Shown piece by piece: positions 1 through 8,400 of a stretch of 15,850 bases of DNA. Source of the stretch: Hepatocystis sp. ex Piliocolobus tephrosceles (lineage: Eukaryota > Apicomplexa > Aconoidasida > Haemosporida > Plasmodiidae). A model generated the notes under the pieces. It was not told the DNA's origin. It ran no database searches and was given only the letters and a program-made list of their open reading frames with translations. Each line of letters opens with the position of its first letter. Position 1 is the stretch's first letter. The stretch covers positions 3,128 through 18,977 of the forward strand of contig CABPSV020000325.1 in NCBI GenBank assembly GCA_902459845.2, given 5' to 3'. Both the position numbers and the translations under genes were made by a program.

Positions 1-495
1 ATGAGTTCATCAATTAAGTCGTTTCAAATGAGCTGTTTCAAATATTTTTTTTTCCAAATGTAGAACAAGTATTAAAATACAAGTCGCGATGTGTCCATAC
101 TAGAAGCGTTTTATTCACACTGTATCGTTGATTAGTACATCATAGTATTCACATATTTTTTATTTTATTTTTTAAATATAACTTTTAATGTTTAATATTA
201 ATAATAATATTGTATAGTGGTTAACCATGAAATGTTATTATTCTACTATTTTTTGATTATAAATTTATTCTTTCTAATTAACTAAAAGATGTGTTAATTT
301 TAACATTAAATAATGCAAAGTTGTCTATATGTGCTCATATTCTAAAATATTAATAAAACATTCAATATTTAAATAATTATATATGCAATTTTTTGAAATT
401 ATTTTTATATATTTTTATTATATATATATATTTTTTTTTTGTGTTTATTAATCAATATGTTCTTCTTTTTTTTTTTAATTCATAATTTAAATAGA

Positions 496-499
<4 letters not shown>

Positions 500-526
<27 letters not shown>
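500..526. repeat. Poly-T tract, 27 bp
   Basis: Uninterrupted run of T on the + strand. Poly(dA:dT) tracts of this size are common in Plasmodium intergenic DNA and are generally associated with nucleosome depletion. No specific role can be assigned here. Confidence 0.9.
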
Positions 527-1089
527 GTGCATAACATTTTTACATTTTGATTATGCTTATGGTTCCTACGTTTTTTTTATTTTTATTTTTTTTTTATCTC
601 TCATTTAATCATTTATTTAAACCATCATTTAAAAAAATGGCACATTAGTGAAACTATGGTTATTACCATTCTATACACTTTAATTATTGTTTTGTCTTAT
701 ATTGTACCAACTAGTATAAAACATTAAGTACTTTTTTTTGTTGTTGTGTATAAGGTCGTATTTTTTTTTATTGAAATAATTATAAATTTTTTTTTTCTTT
801 TTTTTGTAATTTATAATTTTCAAAATACACAAACAATTTGTTGTGTAATGTTGTCTAAGTTAAATTGCACGCCCATCACATAAATATTTAATAGTACAAA
901 TGGTGCAAAAAAAAAAATAAATAAATATACATGTATATATATATATATATATATGCACATTATATCGTAATAAATAGTGCATGAAAGGATATTTTAATGA
1001 TGGTAAAAAGAAAAAAAAATGGGTTGTGTATTTATTTATATACATAGGTATATTTTATATTGTATAAACTTTAAACGTTTACGCTGTAA

Positions 1090-1092
<3 letters not shown>

Positions 1093-1122
<30 letters not shown>
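1093..1122. repeat. Poly-T tract, 30 bp
   Basis: Uninterrupted run of T, one of four long poly-T tracts between 500 and 1534, roughly 1 kb upstream of the start codon at 2090. Its exact length is prone to sequencing and assembly error. Confidence 0.9.
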
Positions 1123-1124
<2 letters not shown>

Positions 1125-1650
1125 ATGTCTTTCGAAAATGCACCATTGTAATGGTATGAAGCAAAATCGTGCTTTGGTTATTTTTTTTTTATAGAAAAAT
1201 AATGAGTATATAGTTCACTAGAAGTATGTTATACATAAATATATATATATATATATATATATATGCTTTAAATCCAAAGTAAAAAAGGAAAAATCTGAAT
1301 TTATCATTTTTTTTTGAAGAAGAAAAGCAACATTGCACAATTTTATTACACAAAATGATGTATAAAATTGTTTATTTCTGTATAAATTTTAATTTTTTTT
1401 TTTTTTTTTTATAAAATGATAAATTTATAAAAACTTTAAAAAATTTATACTTTTACATGACTATTAAGGTTTTTAAATATATATTTAACAAAAATTGTGC
1501 ACAAAAAATAATTTTTTTTTTTTTTTTTTTTTTTGAAAACGTTATAAAATTTGTGTGCAACGTTGTAAAAAACAGATTAAAAAATAGACAACTATGAATA
1601 AAAATGTATAAAAGTAGTTAATAGTATACGCATGTTAATACGTGTATTAG

Positions 1651-1676
1651 TATATATATATATATATATATATATA
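1651..1676. repeat. (TA)n microsatellite
   Basis: Alternating TA run of about 13 units. Similar TA tracts lie at about 934-954 and 1239-1264. Such dinucleotide tracts are typical of Plasmodium intergenic DNA and are probably length-polymorphic. Confidence 0.85.
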
Positions 1677-2089
1677 TTTTAACTCGAATAAACTTGTTTG
1701 AAGTTTTTGATTACACATAAATAATACAGATTTGGGAAAATTTTAATTATATGTTTTCATTTGTCCATGTAAATAGTTGGTTCATTTTTTTTTGCATTGC
1801 TTTAATTTCTTTTATTATTTTTTTTAACATTTGAGCATTATATTATGAGTAAGAAACAATGATTTATTTTGTCTCATAAAGAGTAAGCAAAAAAGGGACA
1901 AAATGCTTACTTGGCAATTGTATGTATATACAAAAAATATATATAAATATATACAAATATATATGTGTATAAAAGTAAAAGAAAAACAAAAAAAAAATAA
2001 TAATCTCTCTCTCTTTATATATATATATACATACGTAGGTACAAATTTATGCGAATTTGAACACACATACCACACTATAACACATCATT

Positions 2090-2374
2090 ATGAGTAAAAA
2101 AATAAAAATGATAGGTAAGAGAAAAAATGAATTTCTCTTAAAAAAATTGTGTTATATTTACAGAAAAAAAAATAATAAAATGAAAAAAAAAATACAAAAA
2201 AAGAAACATATGTATACAAAAGATATGAATGATATTATAATATATGTAAATAAAAACAGTAGTATAGTATATAAAAATAAAAAAATTATAAATTATGGTT
2301 TAAAGAGTGAAATGAAAAGAAAAAGGCATAATTTAAATGTTTTAAAAAATAAAAGTATAGATTATATTATAGAC

Positions 2375-2405
<31 letters not shown>

Positions 2406-5400
2406 GTATGAATGTTAATAAAATAGAAAAAAGTGATAATATTTCAGAATTTACACAAAATGAAAAAAATTACATGAACGTGATAATGTTGTTAAATAAG
2501 TGTGATGGTGGTGATAGTGGTGATAGTGGTGATGGTGGTGATAGTGGTGATGGTGGTGATAGTGGTGATGGTGGTGATAGTGGTGATGGTGGTGATAATG
2601 GAAGTCGTTTTTTTAGTGATTCTACAACAGCATCGTCGTATAAATCGTTTGAAGATTGCATGAACAAAAGTGACAAAAGTGACAACAGCAAGAATGGTAA
2701 TAAATATATTAACAATAATGAAAATATGAATAATAAAGGAAAAAAAAACAAATACAAATATAAAACCAACATTTTTGGTGATAAACAAATATATAGTGAC
2801 TACAGAAATATATTAAACAATTATAACACTACAATCGAATGTTATTCTGTATTTACTTTTATGTGTACAAAATTAAAAATTAAAAATAAAGGGTTATTCT
2901 CAAAAAAAAAAAAAACGAAAGATAGATATGAGTTTATTAAAAAACTGACTACAAAATATTGGGATACAAAAATAAGTAAAGAGTACATTCCTCAAGATAA
3001 AGAAAAAATTCATAATGATATGAAAAGTAATTTAAAGAAAAAATCATTTACATTTAAAAAGAATAACGGTAAAGGGGGTAGTGAAAATGATGAAGGTGGT
3101 AGAGATGGTAGAGATGGTAGAGATGGTAGAGATGGTAGAGGTGATGGAGGTGATGGAGGTGATGAAAGTGGTGGAATTAGTGAAGTTAGTGGTAACACTA
3201 AAGTTGATGATAATAATAATGGTAGTAATAGCTTTATAAAAATGCTTAAAAATGTCGCTAAGGACACTAATAGTGAAGCATCATTTATTGATGGTAGTAA
3301 AAATACAAAAATAATTATGGATAATATTAATAACATTGATTATAATAAAAACAAAAATTATGATAGTAATACCAATAATGTAGATAATAATAAAAAAAAT
3401 AAGAAAAAAGAAAGTAAAAAAATTAGTTACAAAAATAAAAATAAAAATAATAATAATACTGTTGAAGAACCTAATATTACTGTATCTTTTGATGAGGAGT
3501 TCGATCATGAAGCTGAATCAACAAGTATCATGGAAAAAGAAGTTATTGAAAATTATAACGAAAAAAAAACATATTTTACAGATAGATGTGTAATAGATAA
3601 AAATATTAAAAGATCATCACTAATAGATAAATTAAAATTAATAGTAAACGTTGATGATCATTCTCAAAAAGAAACTGCACAAACAAACAAAACTGAACAA
3701 ACAAATAAAACTGAACAAATAAAAAAAACTAAACATACAAAAAAAACTAAACAAACAAAAAAAAATAAACAAACAAAAGAAGCTGAACAAGCGAAAGACA
3801 CAAATGAACAAAATAAAGATGGAATGTCAAATGATACAAAAAATAAAGAAAAAAAGAAACGCGTACAATATGATAAAAATTCTATTAATAAGAATTTTTT
3901 AAAAGTTAAAAATAACGATACTTCTGACTCTTCAAAAGAAGTTCATAACACTAACACTAATATAATATCACAAAGAAATAATAAAAATAGTGAGTATGAT
4001 ATAAAACCATCTAATTTAGCCCCCTCAACTCTGAATGTGAAAAATAATTTACCAAAAAATAAACAGACAAAACAAAAACGTACTACAATAATAGATAAAA
4101 AAAATGAAGTAAATGAAAACAATGAAACAAATGATTGTTTTATGGATGGTCCAATGGAGTATAATCCCAATCATCCCACTGGTTATAATCCCAATCTCCC
4201 CATTGGTAATATCCCCATTGGCTATAATCCTAATATCCCCATCGATTATAATGCTAATATCTCTTTAGGTTATTACCCCAATAATATGGTAGGTTATTAC
4301 CCCGACAATATGGCAGGTCATTACCCTAATAATATGGTAGGTTATTACTCTAATAACCCTATGGGGTATGATATTTCTGATCCCATTAATGCCAAAAAAA
4401 ACATTACTGATGATAATAATTACAATAATTATCCGAACAATCTATTACCTATCCCTTTAATTGATACAAATGTATATGGATTAAATCAGAATATAATAAA
4501 TGTTAATAATGGTATTGAAAAAAATGTTTTGTTGAATGATAAAAAAAATAATATTACTACTAATACTGTTGGTGGTGTGGATAGAACTGATATTTATAAT
4601 AATAGTGATAATAATAATAAAAAGGTACAAATAAATAATAAAAACATAGTAGCATATGACAAAAAAAAAAATATTCAATACGATGATGATTATACTTTAA
4701 ATTATATATTACATAAATATGAAGATGATGATAAATTTTTTTCAAGTAATAATGGAAATAGTATTGATTATTGTGATAAATATAGTGAAAAGGATGAATT
4801 AAATATGTATACAGAAGGTATGAATAAATTAGTTGAACAAATGTATTTTTATGATAACTATCATAGTGAGTATAAAGAATGTTATAATAAAAAATATAAT
4901 AGTAATGCTTCAGACAGTTCTTGTAATATTATTGACACATCTTTAAATTTGAATGTTATTGATAATGAACAGGTTGATAACGATAATGGTCAATATAATA
5001 AAGAAGTTTTAATCAAAATGAATATGGAAATACAAAAATTAGAAAAGCGAGTGGAAGAGCTAACAAATTTAACTAAAAATAATCCACTTACTATGACTAA
5101 TAATATTGATAAAAATGTTATTATAAAAAAGGGACAAGAAAAAGAGTTAGAGAATGGAAAAAACAAATTAGGAGTGATAAAAAGCGTGGGTAATAAGAAG
5201 AGTATTTCTACTAATGTTAAAAATGATGATAATAATAATAAAGAGCAGAAACAGAAAGGTGATAAAAATGGAGAGGTAGAAAATGGAGAGGTAGAAAATG
5301 GAGAGGTAGAAAAGGGAGAGGTAGAAAAGGGAGAGGTAGAAAAGGGAGAGGTAGAAAAGGGAGAGGTAGAAAAACAAGACAACCAACAGAATGTTCAAGC

Positions 5401-8400
5401 AACTAATGACTATTACAATATGGATAATTATATTAACACAGATAATTTGAATTATTTAAAAAATGAAATAATAAATAATGTATACTATTATATATATGAA
5501 TCTTATGATCAAAAAGATTATGACATGTTACAAAAATTAGCTGAAAAACATGTGACAAAAGGAAAAAATGTAAAGTATAATAAAAATTTACCAAAACAAA
5601 ACTTCGATAAACAAAGAACATCCAATGCATGGTTTACTAATCCTGTTTATGAAAATTATGTAATTCGAAATAAAAAAGACAAAAAAAAAGTAACTGGCTT
5701 TACTTCACAATCTAATAAGCATAATGATTCTTCATCAAATAATGAAAACGGTTTTTTATTTAATGCAAATGCTGAATATGTTAACATAAAAGATAAGCAA
5801 GATGAAAAAAATAATGATGGTTCTGATATAAGAGATAGTGATTTTTCTTATGAAAGTTTTATAAGTAAACAAAAAAAAAAATTAGAAAAAAATAAAATGG
5901 ATTTAAAAATAATGAAAAATGATATGACAATTAAAAGCAGTCAAGCATTAGTATTAGCTCAAAATAATAAAGAAAATATGGATACTGACAATTTAAAATT
6001 GAAAGTAAATAAAAATGAGGAAAAACAGTTGGATAAGCAACTTAACAAAGAGTTGGGTGAAAACAAAGAGTCGGATGAAAACAAAGAGTCGGATGAAAAC
6101 AAAGAGTCGGGTGAAAAGAAAACACAAGTTATAAATAAACAAGAAACACAACTGAACCCAAACGATATGGTACTGGATTTAATTTCTTCATTTAATAATT
6201 ATGTTCCAGATACGTCCTTATTTGATGTAATAAATTCTGCATTTACATATAACAATAATAATAACACTGTTGAGGATATAAAAGAAACAGAAAATAAAAA
6301 AAGGATTCATTCTAAGAGTAACAGTAGTACTACTAATCAAAGAAAAAAGGGACTCTATAATACACAGATAGAAAAAAGTAATAGTGATTTATCAATCAAT
6401 GAAAAAAATGAAGAATATATTTTAAAAAAAAAAAATAATAAAATAATACAAGAAATAGAAAAAAAAATTAGAGAAAAGGAATTATTAGAACTTGAAATCG
6501 AAAATAAGAAAAAACAAAAAGAGTTGGAAAGTTTAGAATTACAATTAATGAAAAATCAAAAAATAAAGATGGAGATTGAAAAAGAACGTGTTCATGATGT
6601 AGTGATCGATGATGAAAATATAAACCAGATGAAAAAAACTTGTAAGGAAGCTATATATAAAGAAAGAATCGTTGAAAATGGTGTAGAAGATAAAAATGAA
6701 CACAAAAAATATGTTGAAGAACAAAATGAGGCTAAACAGATGGGAGAAAATGGTATAACAACAAGTGTAGAAAATGTCAAAAAAAATGCCAACAAAAATG
6801 TCAAAAAAAATGCTAAAAAAAATAATTGGGCAACATATGGTAGACCTGAAGTAAAAAAGGAAAGATATGCTATATTAAAAAAAATGTCCACTTCTAAAAG
6901 TGAAGGTGGTTTTACTAGTTATGCGCATATAGCTGAACGATTTTTCGAAGTAGTAACAGGATATCAGAGTGATGCAGAATATGTGAATAGCCAAAATGTA
7001 AAAAAAAATAAAACCGATACAGACAATAGTAATAGTATTAGTAAGGACATAACACAAGATAATATAAAAGAACATATAAAAAAATATAAAAAAATAAAAT
7101 TATCTAATATAAATGAAAAAATAAAAAAAAATATACATTATGATGATACTTTTTATAAATTTGGAAGGCCAAATTATGTACGAAAAAACAAAAGCCAAAT
7201 TTACAAAAGCAGAATTTATAAAAGCAAATCATTAAATCGGAATAATTTTGCTATTATTTCTACTTTACAAAAAAAAAACAGTTTTAAAAAAAATAAAAAT
7301 TATATTTTAAATAAATCCATCTCGAAAAATAAAATGAATAAATATTATCAAACAGGTAAACCAGTTATAGACAGGTTAGGTATCGCACATGAAAGAGAAA
7401 ATATAAATTTAGAGGAACTAAATGGAGACTTACATCAGAAACAAAAAGTACATACAACAAATAAAAAAGATAGTAGTAATATGTTTTTAAATAAATTAAT
7501 GAATTTGGACATTAACAATTTATTAAACAACAATTTAGAAGTAGACCTAATTAATAATAATGTTAAAAAAACAAATGTGTTGACTCAGGCGAAATTGAAT
7601 GATAAGAAAATTGATGGGGATAATATTAGTGGACTAGTAAAAGTTAAAGGAGATAAACCTTCTAGTTTGGCTTCCAAAATAAACATACTATATAAAGCAC
7701 TTAACAGTACGGATATAATATCTAAGGACGTGAAAAAAAAAAAAAATAGTAATATTGATGGTAGTAATATTGGTGGTAGTAATATTGATGGTAGTAATAT
7801 TGATGGTAGTAATATTGGTGGTAGTAATATTGATGGTAGTAATATTGATGGTAGTAATATTGGTGGTAGTAATATTGATAGTAGTAATATTGGTGGTAGT
7901 AATATTGGTGGTATTAATATTGATAGTAGTAATATTGGTGGTAGTAATATTGATAGTAGTAATATTGGTGGTAGTAATATTGGTGGTAGTAATATTGGTG
8001 GTATTAATATTGATAGTAGTAATATTGGTGGTAGTAATATTGGTGGTAGTAATAATGGCAATAACAATTGTAGTGATGACGAAGTTGGTAAATACAAGCT
8101 ACAGGCTCATGCAAAAGAAGTTATAAAAATTTTTAAAAAATATGAAAAACAAAGACAGGATATTAAACATTTGGCTAAAATTAGGAAAGAAGAAAAACAG
8201 AGGTTAGAGGACGAGAAAAGAAAGGCAGAAGAAGAAAAACAGAGGTTAGAGGATGAGAAAAGAAAGGCAGAAGAAGAAAAACAGAGGATTGAAGAAGAAA
8301 GGTGGGTAGCAGAAATAAAGTTGTTAGAAGAAATGAAAAGGGTTGAAGAAGAAAAAAAACAAGAAGAGGAAATAAAGCAGAGGGAAGAGGAACTAAAACA

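Larger units (their letters stand above)
1..2089. other. Intergenic region upstream of the large ORF; no gene seen
   Basis: About 2.1 kb of very A+T-rich DNA with stop codons dense in all six frames. It holds poly-T runs (about 500-526, 1093-1122, 1393-1410 and 1512-1534) and TA microsatellites (about 934-954, 1239-1264 and 1651-1676), plus a short CT run near 2004-2013 just before the next gene. By position it should contain the promoter and 5' leader of the gene starting at 2090. I cannot place a transcription start. The first ~120 bases are slightly less AT-rich, and frame 1 is open from base 1 to a TAG at 61-63. That could be the last codons of an upstream gene but is too short to call. 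I found no tRNA-like cloverleaf and no conserved coding signal. Confidence 0.75.

Noticed and set aside
1..63. Open frame from the first base to TAG, possibly the end of an upstream gene
   Set aside because: It has only 20 codons, with Phe-rich poly-T and no recognisable homology. It is recorded as a possibility within the intergenic entry but not called as a gene.
860..1045. 61-codon minus-strand ORF in the upstream region
   Set aside because: It encodes Phe/Tyr/Ile tracts derived from poly-T and TA microsatellites and shows no coding signal.
2470..3508. Minus-strand ORFs rich in Pro-Leu-Ser or Thr-Ile over the G-rich arrays
   Set aside because: They are explained by the absence of stop codons in the complementary repeat. 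There is no start context, domain or composition of a real gene.
4990..5402. Minus-strand ORFs of 61-130 codons over the GEVE array
   Set aside because: They are mirror images of a purine-rich repeat (Ser/Phe/Pro and Leu-rich translations) inside a convincing coding sequence on the plus strand.
7585..8097. Long open frames on the minus strand and in another plus frame across the SNIGG array
   Set aside because: The 15-bp unit contains no stop in these frames, so any array of it looks open. The predicted peptides are pure repeat translations and the conserved frame is the large gene.
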